This document shows, piece by piece, positions 9,501-16,576 of a stretch of DNA of 62,597 nt (position 1 is its first letter; every line of letters starts with the position of its first letter). This DNA comes from Pseudoxanthomonas suwonensis (GTDB lineage Bacteria > Pseudomonadota > Gammaproteobacteria > Xanthomonadales > Xanthomonadaceae): the NCBI RefSeq assembly GCF_010093235.1, contig NZ_PDWP01000024.1:1-62597 (forward strand), in the 5' to 3' direction. The notes below the pieces were generated by a model. It ran no database searches, had not been told where the DNA came from, and saw nothing but the letters and a program-made list of their open reading frames with translations. Made by a program: the position numbers and the translations under genes.

Positions 9501-10027
9501 TCGGCATACCGGCGCAGTTCCATCAGCCGGCGCACGGCGTCGGCCTCGTCGGCCGGCTCCTGCTTCGAGCTCAGCGCCAGGCGCATGATCGGCTGGGTCG
9601 ACGGATTGAAGCGCAGCAGCACCGGCGGCCTGGCGTCCAGCGGCAGCTGCAGCGTCTCCATCTTGTCGCGGACCTCCAGGCCGGCCTGCTGCATGTCCGT
9701 GCCCCAGGCGAACTCCAGGACCACGTCACTCTGGCCGGTGCGCGAGATCGAACGCAGCTTGCGCAGGCCCTTGACCACGCCCAGCGCCTCCTCGGCCGGC
9801 TGCGAGATCAGGGTCTCGACCTCCGACGGCGCCGCGCCTTCGTAATCGGTGCGCACGGTCAGGGTCGGATAGCTCAGGTCCGGCAACAGTTCGACCTTGA
9901 GGCTGGACAGCGAGATCAGGCCGAACAGCACCAGGGTCAGCGTCATCATCGCGATGCTGACGCGGCGCCGGGTGGCGAACTCGACCAGGTCGAATCCGCG
10001 TGCGGGTGCGGGTTCGTGCGCGCTCAT
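6557..10027 (-). CDS. RND efflux permease, first of a tandem pair
   Basis: A 1156-residue RND permease, about 100 residues longer than AcrB. The extra length lies in the cytoplasmic region between the two halves, where an added hydrophobic stretch (roughly residues 560-640) precedes the second half. The TM4 relay reads GLVVDDSIVVLES with both acidic residues (Asp456-Asp457), so this subunit should be proton-competent. Its ATG overlaps the stop of the adaptor gene by one base (TGATG), implying translational coupling. Substrate cannot be told from sequence; drugs, dyes or metabolites are all possible. A metal pump is less likely because no Met-rich motif was noticed. Confidence 0.9.
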   Translation of the reverse strand: MSAHEPAPARGFDLVEFATRRRVSIAMMTLTLVLFGLISLSSLKVELLPDLSYPTLTVRTDYEGAAPSEVETLISQPAEEALGVVKGLRKLRSISRTGQSDVVLEFAWGTDMQQAGLEVRDKMETLQLPLDARPPVLLRFNPSTQPIMRLALSSKQEPADEADAVRRLMELRRYADEDLKRKLEPVTGVAAVKVGGGLEDEIQVDIDQRKLAQLGLSLDQVIERLKQENVNLSGGRLEEGTQRYLVRTVNQFASVEQMREMLLTTAGGQSSSATGENRQLMLAILGSRDPNVIAALRGDGNGGSGMAPVRLKDVADVRQGYKEREAVIRSAGREAVELAGYKEGDANTVSTADALEAKLRQIRERMPKDIELTVVEDQSVFIRHAVNDVKLDAVIGGLLSVLIIFLFLRDGWSTFVISLSLPVSIITTFFFMGQLGLSLNVMSLGGLALATGLVVDDSIVVLESIAKARERGLGVLEAAITGTREVFMAVVASTLTTIAVFLPLVFVEGIAGQLFRDQALTVAIAIAVSLVVSMTLVPMLSSLKGRAPLEFQPEPPREPWRPQRTWQKPAALAGRGFGALFRYGFLAVAWLVVRAFRLVVAVVGPVMRKASDIAMAPYHRAEAGYMRLLPGALQHPGLVLGGAALAFAATMATLPLLGVDLIPQLAQDRFEMTAKLPPGTPLAQTDALVRDVQRKHAQEPGVRLLYGVSGTGTRLDASPTESGENIGKLSVVMDDTSREAELMEKLRQTMKAYPSAQVDFARPELFALAAPLEIEIEGNDLEAIRVAGNKLAGMLRQNPHYADVKSTVEQGFPEIQVIFDQDRAAALGLTTRQIADAVVNKVRGNVATRYSFRDRKIDVLVRVGEAERSSVDDIRRLIVNPKGSNPIELSSVADVVATTGPSEIHRVDQRRVAIVSANLRGIDLGTAVAEVQQMVAASPLGADIGMRIGGQGEELGESLRSLLFAFGLAVFLGYLVMASQFESLLHPFVILFTIPLALVGAIGALLLTGSPVSVVVSIGLILLVGLVVKNAIILIDKVNQLREAGVAKREALVEGARSRLRPIMMTTLTAVFGFMPLALAFGEGAEVRSPMAITVIGGLLVSTLLTLVVIPVVYDLLDRKPDGYYVERGARARREARQAEQVLAHEQDPIGGGAEA

Positions 10028-11160
10028 CAGTTGGCCGCCTGCGCCGCAGCCGCCTGGGCCGGAGCCTTGCCGGCGACCTCGGCCGGCGGGTCGCGTTCCA
10101 GCACCTGTACCGCGGTGCCCTCGCGCAGCGCGGCCTTGCCGGCGACCACGACGGCGTCGCCCTCGGCCAGGCCCTCGCGCACCTCGACCCAGCCGCCGTC
10201 GTTGTAGCCCAGCCTCAGGCCCACGCGCGCCGCATGGCCGTCACGCACCACGTACACCGCCGGCTCGCCGCCGTCTTCCAGCAGGGCCGTGCGCGGCACC
10301 ACCAGGGCATCGGCGCGCTGGTCGTAGTTGATGCTCAGGCGGCCGAACATGCCGGCGGCCAGCTCGCCGTCGCCGGCGAAGGAGGTCACCACGCGGAAGG
10401 TGCCGGTGCCGTTGTCGACCACGGGCGAGACGCGGTCGACCACGCCGGTGAAGCTGCGACCCGGCAGCGCGTCGGCCACCAGGGTCACCGCCTGGCCCGG
10501 GCGCAGCTTGGCCATCTCCCGCTCCGGCACGTTGAGCGTGGCTTCCAGCCGGCTGCTGTCGACGATGCGGATGATCGGCGAGTTGATCTGCACGAAGTTG
10601 CCCGGCTTGATGTCGCGCGAGGCGACCACCCCGGAAATCGGCGCCACCACCGTGGTGTAGGACAGCTCCAGCCGCGCCAGGTCGTAGGCGGCGCGCGCCT
10701 GTTCGAGGTCGTAGCGCATCTGGTCGACCTCGCCGGCGCTGATCAGCTGCTGCTCGACCAGCTGGCGGGCTCGGTTGTAGTTGTTCTCGAGCTTGCGCAC
10801 CAGGGCCTCGTTCTGGGCCACGGTCAGGCGCGCGCGGTCCGGATCCAGACGGACCAGCGGCTGGCCCGCGCGGACCTGCTGCCCTTCCTCGACCAGCACC
10901 TCCAGGGCCACGCCCGAGGTCTTGGCCACGACCTGGGACTCTGCGCGGGGCTCGAGCGGAGCGGTTCCGGTGTAGCTGGCCGCGATCGCCCGGCGGGTGG
11001 CGGCCGCGACCTCCACGGGGGTGGCATCCGCGGCCGGGTCCTGCGGGACGGGCGGCGCTCCCGCCCCACCCTTGCAGCCAGCGAGGGCGGCAGCGAGCAC
11101 CAGCACGGCGACGGCGGCCCGCAGTCCGGCAGGCGCGTTGGGGGAAACGACTCGGTCCAT
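10027..11160 (-). CDS. RND periplasmic adaptor lipoprotein (membrane fusion protein)
   Basis: HlyD/AcrA-type adaptor linking the two RND permeases to an outer-membrane channel. The lipoprotein signal peptide ends LAAALAGC with the lipid-accepting Cys29. A split lipoyl/barrel-sandwich region follows (ALEVLVEEGQQVRAGQPLVRLD, then GVVASRDIKPGNFVQIN) around an alpha-helical hairpin rich in Glu/Arg/Gln, and then beta-barrel and membrane-proximal domains. ATGs at 11160 and 11172 are both possible; 11160 has GGA at better spacing. First gene of the adaptor-permease-permease operon, whose promoter must lie in the 245-nt divergent gap shared with the cytochrome genes. Confidence 0.9.
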   Translation of the reverse strand: MDRVVSPNAPAGLRAAVAVLVLAAALAGCKGGAGAPPVPQDPAADATPVEVAAATRRAIAASYTGTAPLEPRAESQVVAKTSGVALEVLVEEGQQVRAGQPLVRLDPDRARLTVAQNEALVRKLENNYNRARQLVEQQLISAGEVDQMRYDLEQARAAYDLARLELSYTTVVAPISGVVASRDIKPGNFVQINSPIIRIVDSSRLEATLNVPEREMAKLRPGQAVTLVADALPGRSFTGVVDRVSPVVDNGTGTFRVVTSFAGDGELAAGMFGRLSINYDQRADALVVPRTALLEDGGEPAVYVVRDGHAARVGLRLGYNDGGWVEVREGLAEGDAVVVAGKAALREGTAVQVLERDPPAEVAGKAPAQAAAAQAAN

Positions 11161-11308
11161 GTGGTTTTCCATGCTCGCTGGGCCCCGGCGGGGCGTGGTT
11201 AGGTGTTGTATCCAAGTAGACCACCAACACAATGGACCGCCATGCGCCGAAGGTCATGGTCGGTCCACGGTCGCGCCCGCCCTCCTTGATCGAGCGCAAT
11301 GCGATCGG

Positions 11309-11338
11309 TTCCGTCTTGCGTTAGGGCAGGGCTATACT
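11309..11338 (+). promoter_or_regulatory. possible promoter of the cytochrome c pair
   Basis: TATACT at 11333-11338 is a good -10 hexamer; TTCCGT 18 bases upstream is a weak -35. It lies about 65 bases before the first cytochrome start, in the 245-nt gap between divergent operons. Confidence 0.4.
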
Positions 11339-11405
11339 GCGGCGGTTTCGTGTCCGGCGGGGTAAGTCCGGCACGACCGACTCCAACGACCGATCGGACC
11401 AACGA

Positions 11406-11792
11406 ATGATGCGCCGCCCGCTGCCGCTAGTCGCCTGCCTTGCCCTGGTCACCTCCCTGTCCTTCTCCGCCGCCGCGCAGGAACCTGCGCAGCCGGCCCA
11501 GCCGGAAGCCCAGGAGGAGGCAGCGGCTCCGTCCGCCGTCGCTGGCGACGCCGGACGCGGCCGCCAGCTGGCCTACACCTGCCAGGGCTGCCACGGGATC
11601 ACCGGCTACAAGAATGCGTATCCGAGCTTCAAGGTGCCGAAGATCGGCGGCCAGTCCGCCGAGTACCTGAGCCAGGCGCTGCACGAGTACCGCGACGGCA
11701 AGCGCCGCCATCCGACGATGCGTGCCCAGGCCCAGAGCTTCTCCGAACAGGAGATCGCCGACCTGGCCGCCTTCCTTTCCACCCTCAAGTAA
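11406..11792 (+). CDS. small periplasmic class I cytochrome c (c553-like)
   Basis: A 128-residue protein with a cleavable signal peptide (AAA-type site near residue 24), an acidic Ala/Pro/Glu linker, and one haem-binding motif CQGCH. Downstream HPTM supplies the likely axial Met, and the C-terminal helix reads SEQEIADLAAFLSTLK. It should shuttle single electrons in the periplasm. The next gene, 14 nt away, encodes a close relative, so they look like a tandem duplication within one operon. Electron partners cannot be assigned from the window. Confidence 0.85.
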   Translation: MMRRPLPLVACLALVTSLSFSAAAQEPAQPAQPEAQEEAAAPSAVAGDAGRGRQLAYTCQGCHGITGYKNAYPSFKVPKIGGQSAEYLSQALHEYRDGKRRHPTMRAQAQSFSEQEIADLAAFLSTLK

Positions 11793-11806
11793 GCAGTCAG
11801 CCGCCC

Positions 11807-12247
11807 ATGCCGAAAGCCGTGCACGCCTCGCGTCTCGCCATCGTCCTGACCGCCGTCCTGGGCCTTTCGGCCTGTGCTGGCGGGGACGGCTCCTCCGAAG
11901 CCGAAGCCGGGGCGGAAGCCCGGGCCAGCTCGTCCGCGGGCCTGCCGCCGGGCCGCATCGCCACTGGCGAGCAGCTGGCCTCGGCCAAGGGCAAGGCCAC
12001 CGGCCAGAGCTGCGTGGACTGCCATGGTCCGGACGGCAACGCGCCGATCGACGCCAGCTACCCCAAGCTCGGCGGCCAGTACCCGGACTACCTGGCCCAC
12101 GCGCTGCAGGAATACCGCAGCGGCGCCCGCCAGCATGCGCTGATGACGCCGCAGGCGACCGACCTGACCGACCAGCAGATCGCCGACCTGGCGGCCTACT
12201 TCGGCTCGCGTCCGTCGCAGCTGAAGGACCTGCACGAAGCGTTCTGA
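11807..12247 (+). CDS. membrane-anchored lipoprotein cytochrome c (c553-like)
   Basis: A 146-residue paralogue of the preceding cytochrome. It carries a lipobox (LGLSAC, Cys near residue 22), an acidic/Ala/Ser-rich tether, the haem motif CVDCH, a YPKLGGQYPDYLAHALQEY block closely matching its neighbour, QHALM as probable sixth ligand region, and TDQQIADLAAYFGS at the end. One copy is soluble and this one lipid-anchored, so the pair may bridge membrane and periplasmic electron carriers (inference). A strong terminator follows. Confidence 0.85.
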   Translation: MPKAVHASRLAIVLTAVLGLSACAGGDGSSEAEAGAEARASSSAGLPPGRIATGEQLASAKGKATGQSCVDCHGPDGNAPIDASYPKLGGQYPDYLAHALQEYRSGARQHALMTPQATDLTDQQIADLAAYFGSRPSQLKDLHEAF

Positions 12248-12272
12248 GCCGCGGTGCGGCTTGCCCGGCAAG

Positions 12273-12296
12273 AGGCCCGCTTCGGCGGGCCTTTTT
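12273..12296 (+). terminator. rho-independent terminator after the cytochromes
   Basis: The 8-bp stem AGGCCCGC / GCGGGCCT closes a stable TTCG tetraloop and is followed by a T-run, 25 bases after the second cytochrome stop. Confidence 0.9.
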
Positions 12297-12373
12297 GCTG
12301 GGCGGGATCCGGATCCGGGTCGGCGGGCCCGCCATGCACGGCCAGCCGAAGGGCGAGCGGGCACAATGCGGCA

Positions 12374-14254
12374 ATGACCGCGACGCCTGATCCCAGCCCC
12401 CGGCCCGCACGCGGCCAGGCAAGCCCCAGCCTGCGCGAGCGCTTCGACGCCCTGCGCAACCTGCCGCCGTTCCTGCGCCAGATCTGGGCGACCAGCCCCG
12501 GCCTGACCGTCACCAGCCTGGGCCTGCGCCTGTTCCGCGCCCTGCTGCCGGTGCTGATGCTCTACATCGGCAAGCTGATCATCGACGAGGTGGTGCGGCT
12601 GGCCGGCCTGGGCGTGGCCTTCGCCGACCTCGGCGATGCGCTGCGCAGCGGCCTGCTGGGCCGCCTGCTGTGGCTGCTGGGCCTGGAGCTGGGAGTGGCG
12701 GTGGCCTCGGACCTGACCGGACGCCTGGTCAGCTACGCCGACAACCTGCTGTCGGAGCTGTTCACCAATGCCAGCAGCGTGCGCCTGATGGAGCACGCCG
12801 CCACCCTGGACCTGGAGGACTTCGAGGACCCCGACCTGCAGGACAGGCTGGACCGCGCCCGGCGCCAGACCATGAGCCGGATGAACCTGATGAGCCAGCT
12901 GTTCGGCCAGGTCCAGGACGCGGTCACCGTGGTCAGTTTCGGCGTGGGCCTGCTGGTCTACGCCCCCTGGCTGATCCTGCTGCTGGCCGTCGCCCTGGTC
13001 CCGGCCTTCATCGGCGAAGCGCACTTCAACGCGCTGGGCTATTCGCTCAACTTCCAGTGGACCCCGGAGCGGCGCCAGCTCGAATACCTGCGCCAGACCG
13101 GTGCCAGCGTGGAGACGGCCAAGGAGGTGAAGATCTTCAACCTCCACCGCTTCCTGATCGACCGCTACCGCACGCTGGCGGAGAAGTTCTACCTGGCCAA
13201 CCGCGCCCTGGCCCGGCGCCGGGCGCTATGGGGCACGCTGCTGGCCGCGCTTGGCACCCTGGGCTACTACGTGGCCTACGGCTACATCGCCTGGCGGACC
13301 GTGCGCGGCGATTTCAGCATCGGCGACCTCACCTTCCTGGCCGGCAGCTTCATGCGCCTGCGCCAGCTGCTGGAGGGCCTGCTGGTCGGCTTCTCCCAGG
13401 TCGCCGGCCAGGCGCTTTACCTGGACGACCTGTTTTCGTTTTTCGAGATCGAGCCGGAAATCGCCTCGCGCCCCGACGCGGTGCCGGTGCCGCGCCCGAT
13501 CCGGCAGGGCTTCGTGTTCGAGGACGTGGGCTTCCGCTATCCCGGCAACGAGCACTGGGCCCTGCGCGGGCTCAGCTTCGAGCTGCGTGCCGGAGAGGTG
13601 CTGGCCCTGGTCGGCGAGAACGGCGCCGGCAAGACCACCCTGGTCAAGCTGCTGGCGCGGCTTTACGACCCGGACGAGGGCCGGATCCTGCTCGACGGCC
13701 GCGACCTGCGCGACTACGACCTGGACGACCTGCGCGCCAACACCGGGGTGATCTTCCAGGACTTCGTGCGCTACCACCTGACCGCCGGCGAGAACATCGG
13801 CGTGGGCCGGATCGAAGCGCTGGACGACATGGAGCGGATCCGCGACGCCGCCCGCCGCGGCATGGCCGACGAGGTGGTCGAAGGCCTGCCGCTGGGCTAC
13901 GACCAGCTGATCGGGCGCCGCTTCAAGACCGGCGTGGACCTGTCCGGCGGGCAGTGGCAGAAGCTGGCCATCGCGCGCGCCTACATGCGCGAGGCCCAGG
14001 TCATGATCCTCGACGAGCCCACCGCGGCGCTGGACGCGCGCAGCGAGTTCGAGGTGTTCCAGCGCTTCAAGGAGCTCTCGCAGGGGCGCACCGCGGTGCT
14101 GATCTCCCACCGTTTCTCCAGCGTGCGCATGGCCGACCGGATCCTGGTCCTGTCAGGCGGACGGGTCGAGGCCAGCGGCACCCACGAGGAACTGATGGCG
14201 CAGGGCGGACGCTACGCCGAGTTGTTCGAGCTGCAGGCCGCCGGCTATCGTTGA
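12374..14254 (+). CDS. ABC exporter, fused permease and ATPase
   Basis: A 626-residue half-transporter: a membrane domain of about six segments (residues 30-350) followed by a nucleotide-binding domain. The latter has Walker A GENGAGKT (residues 414-421), signature LSGGQWQKLAIARA, Walker B VMILDEPTAALD and the H-loop in VLISHRFSS. Family members work as homodimers and export lipids, peptides or drugs; the substrate here is unknown. The start at 12374 is preferred because the upstream extension covers the terminator of the previous operon. The next gene starts 28 nt later and could be co-transcribed. Confidence 0.9.
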   Translation: MTATPDPSPRPARGQASPSLRERFDALRNLPPFLRQIWATSPGLTVTSLGLRLFRALLPVLMLYIGKLIIDEVVRLAGLGVAFADLGDALRSGLLGRLLWLLGLELGVAVASDLTGRLVSYADNLLSELFTNASSVRLMEHAATLDLEDFEDPDLQDRLDRARRQTMSRMNLMSQLFGQVQDAVTVVSFGVGLLVYAPWLILLLAVALVPAFIGEAHFNALGYSLNFQWTPERRQLEYLRQTGASVETAKEVKIFNLHRFLIDRYRTLAEKFYLANRALARRRALWGTLLAALGTLGYYVAYGYIAWRTVRGDFSIGDLTFLAGSFMRLRQLLEGLLVGFSQVAGQALYLDDLFSFFEIEPEIASRPDAVPVPRPIRQGFVFEDVGFRYPGNEHWALRGLSFELRAGEVLALVGENGAGKTTLVKLLARLYDPDEGRILLDGRDLRDYDLDDLRANTGVIFQDFVRYHLTAGENIGVGRIEALDDMERIRDAARRGMADEVVEGLPLGYDQLIGRRFKTGVDLSGGQWQKLAIARAYMREAQVMILDEPTAALDARSEFEVFQRFKELSQGRTAVLISHRFSSVRMADRILVLSGGRVEASGTHEELMAQGGRYAELFELQAAGYR

Positions 14255-14281
14255 CGCCCTTTGCCCCAAGGAGCGTCGCGC

Positions 14282-15460
14282 ATGCACCACACCCGGCACC
14301 TGCCCTCCCTCCTCGCCGTCGCCCTGGCCGCCGGCCTGTCCGCCTGCGACCGCGCCCCCGCCCCGGCCGCCGCCGCACCCGAAGCCAGCGCCCCGCAGGT
14401 GGTGGAAAGCCAGCAGGGCCAGGCGCGCCTGAGCGTGGTCGCCAGCGGCCTGGTGCACCCCTGGGCGGTGGCGCCGCTGCCGGATGGCGGCTTCCTGGTC
14501 ACCGAGCGCGGCGGCAACCTGCGCCGGATCGGTGCCGACGGCAGCATCTCCGCGCCGATCAAGGGCGTGCCCGAGGTCGCCGCGCGCGGCCAGGGCGGCC
14601 TGCTGGACGTGGCCCTGGCGCCCGATTTCGCCAGCAGCCGGCGCATCTACCTGACCTACGCCGAACCCGGCGAGGACGGCACCTCCGGCACGGCGGCGGC
14701 CTACGCCACCCTCGACGGCGATGCCCTCTCCGGACTGACGGTGATCTATCGCCAGGAGCCCAAGGTCGACGCCGAGTACCACTATGGCTCGCGCCTGGCC
14801 TTCGACGACGAGGGCCACGTCTTCATCAGCCAGGGCGACCGTTCGTTCAAGCCCATGGCGCAGGCGCTGGACAAGCTCCAGGGCAAGCTGGTGCGCCTGC
14901 GCCTGGACGGCAGCGTCCCGGCGGACAATCCCTTCATCGGCCGCGACGGCGCGCGCCCGGAGATCTGGAGCTACGGCCACCGCAACGCCCAGGGCCTGGC
15001 CATCGATCCGCGCACCGGCAAGCTCTGGGAAAGCGAGCACGGCCCGCGCGGCGGCGACGAGATCAACCTCCCCGGCCCCGGCCTCAACTACGGCTGGCCC
15101 CTGGCCACCCACGGCATCGACTATTCCGGCCAGCCCATCGCAGAGGCGCGTGGCAGGGAATACGAGGGCACGGAACAGCCGCACCACGTGTTCGAGATCT
15201 CCCCGGGCCTGTCGGGCATGGCCTTCTACGCCGGGCACGACGGCAAGCCCTGGAACGACAGCCTGTTCCTGGGCGCGCTGGCCCACCGCAACCTGATCCG
15301 GCTGCAGCTGGACGGCGACCGCGTGGTCGGCGAGGAACGCCTGCTGGACGCCCTCGGCGAGCGCATCCGCGACGTGCGTGCCGCCGCCGACGGCAACCTG
15401 TACCTGGTCACCGACGAGGCCAACGGCAAGCTGCTGAAGCTGGAGCCGCCGCAGGGCTGA
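14282..15460 (+). CDS. PQQ-dependent sugar dehydrogenase family lipoprotein
   Basis: A 392-residue six-bladed beta-propeller of the soluble glucose dehydrogenase/YliI (Asd) type. It has a lipobox (AGLSACDRA) and conserved propeller blocks HPWAVAPLPDGGFLVTER, GGLLDVALAPDF, GSRLAFDDEGHVFISQGDR, SYGHRNAQGLA and ESEHGPRGGDEIN. In characterised relatives these bind PQQ and calcium and oxidise aldose sugars. AAGGAG eight bases before the ATG at 14282 sets the start. Sugar specificity cannot be inferred. No PQQ biosynthesis genes are in the window. Confidence 0.85.
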   Translation: MHHTRHLPSLLAVALAAGLSACDRAPAPAAAAPEASAPQVVESQQGQARLSVVASGLVHPWAVAPLPDGGFLVTERGGNLRRIGADGSISAPIKGVPEVAARGQGGLLDVALAPDFASSRRIYLTYAEPGEDGTSGTAAAYATLDGDALSGLTVIYRQEPKVDAEYHYGSRLAFDDEGHVFISQGDRSFKPMAQALDKLQGKLVRLRLDGSVPADNPFIGRDGARPEIWSYGHRNAQGLAIDPRTGKLWESEHGPRGGDEINLPGPGLNYGWPLATHGIDYSGQPIAEARGREYEGTEQPHHVFEISPGLSGMAFYAGHDGKPWNDSLFLGALAHRNLIRLQLDGDRVVGEERLLDALGERIRDVRAAADGNLYLVTDEANGKLLKLEPPQG

Positions 15461-15575
15461 TCCGCGCGGGGCGGCGGGGTCCCGCCGCCCCGCCGCCCGT
15501 TTGATCAGGCGCAAGGGTCGGGCCGGGGCCGTCGGCTACAATGGGCGGCGAACCAGAACCGGCAATCCCTCCCCG

Positions 15576-16358
15576 ATGTCTTCCGCTTACGGCACCGAAA
15601 CGGTGCTCGACGTCCGCCACTGGACCGACGCCTACTTCAGCTTCACCACCACCCGCGACGATGGATTCCGCTTCGAGAACGGGCAGTTCGTGATGATCGG
15701 CCTGCCCACCGAGAGCGGCAAGCCGATCCTGCGCGCCTACTCGATCGCCAGCGCCAACTGGGAAGAGCAGCTGGAATTCTTCTCGATCAAGGTCCAGGAC
15801 GGCCCGCTGACCTCGCGCCTGCAGCACATCAAACCCGGCGACAGCATCCTCATCGGGCGCAAGCCCACCGGCACCCTGCTGATCAGCGACCTGCACCCCG
15901 GCCGCAACCTGTACCTGCTGGGCACTGGTACCGGCCTGGCGCCGTGGCTTTCGGTGATCAAGGACCCGGAGACCTACGAGCGCTTCGAGCGCGTGGTGCT
16001 GTGCCATGGCGTCCGCCACGTGCAGGACCTGGCCTACCGCGACTACTTCGAGAAGGAACTGCCCAACCACGAGATCCTGGGCGAGATCATCCGCGACAAG
16101 CTGGTGTACTACCCGGCCGTCTCGCGCGAGGAGTTCCCGAACCGCGGCCGCCTGACCGACCTGATGGCCAGCGGCGAGATGATGCGCACCCTCGGCCTGG
16201 ATCCGCTGGATCCGGAGCACGACCGCGCCATGATCTGCGGCAGCCCGCAAATGCTGGCCGACTTCCGCCCCCTGCTCGACAGCCGCGGCTTCACCGCCTC
16301 GCCGCGCATCGGCAGCCCGGGCCAGTACGTCTTCGAACGCGCCTTCGTCGAAAAGTAA
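15576..16358 (+). CDS. fpr: ferredoxin-NADP(+) reductase
   Basis: A 260-residue flavoenzyme moving electrons between NADPH and ferredoxin or flavodoxin, typically in oxidative stress and biosynthetic reductions. The FAD-binding RAYSIAS motif, the pyrophosphate-binding GTGTGLAPWLSV segment, the NADP-site CGSPQML and the C-terminal aromatic region (QYVFERAFVEK) identify the subclass found in proteobacteria. The ATG at 15576 follows a weak upstream region. TACAAT at about 15537-15542 could be its -10 box. Monocistronic, with a GC palindrome just after the stop. Confidence 0.93.
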   Translation: MSSAYGTETVLDVRHWTDAYFSFTTTRDDGFRFENGQFVMIGLPTESGKPILRAYSIASANWEEQLEFFSIKVQDGPLTSRLQHIKPGDSILIGRKPTGTLLISDLHPGRNLYLLGTGTGLAPWLSVIKDPETYERFERVVLCHGVRHVQDLAYRDYFEKELPNHEILGEIIRDKLVYYPAVSREEFPNRGRLTDLMASGEMMRTLGLDPLDPEHDRAMICGSPQMLADFRPLLDSRGFTASPRIGSPGQYVFERAFVEK

Positions 16359-16576
16359 CCCGCAGGCCCCGCGCGCGGGGCCCGGCCGTCATGCTGCCCG
16401 CGCCCATCCGGCGCGGCGCCCGCATTGTCGCCACCATCGCGACGCCGGGCGGGCCCGCCCGGCATCCCGGGCCTGCACGGACCGGAGGGCCGCCGTCACG
16501 TGCCTTTGGTCACGGCCCCCACCCTGGTGCACTGGGGTACCCTTGGGGAGTTTTGTTTCCTCAGGAACTGCTCTAC
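16359..16576. other. intergenic region fpr to M3 peptidase
   Basis: No gene seen. An 18-nt self-complementary GC block (16365-16382) immediately after fpr could be a terminator stem, though it lacks a T-run. The 60 bases before the peptidase ATG are less GC-rich and should contain its promoter, but no convincing hexamer pair was found. Confidence 0.5.

Noticed and set aside
6218-10207. 1329-codon plus-strand frame opposite the RND permease
   Set aside because: High-GC shadow of a well-supported gene. Its translation is His/Gln/Arg-rich and unlike any protein family.
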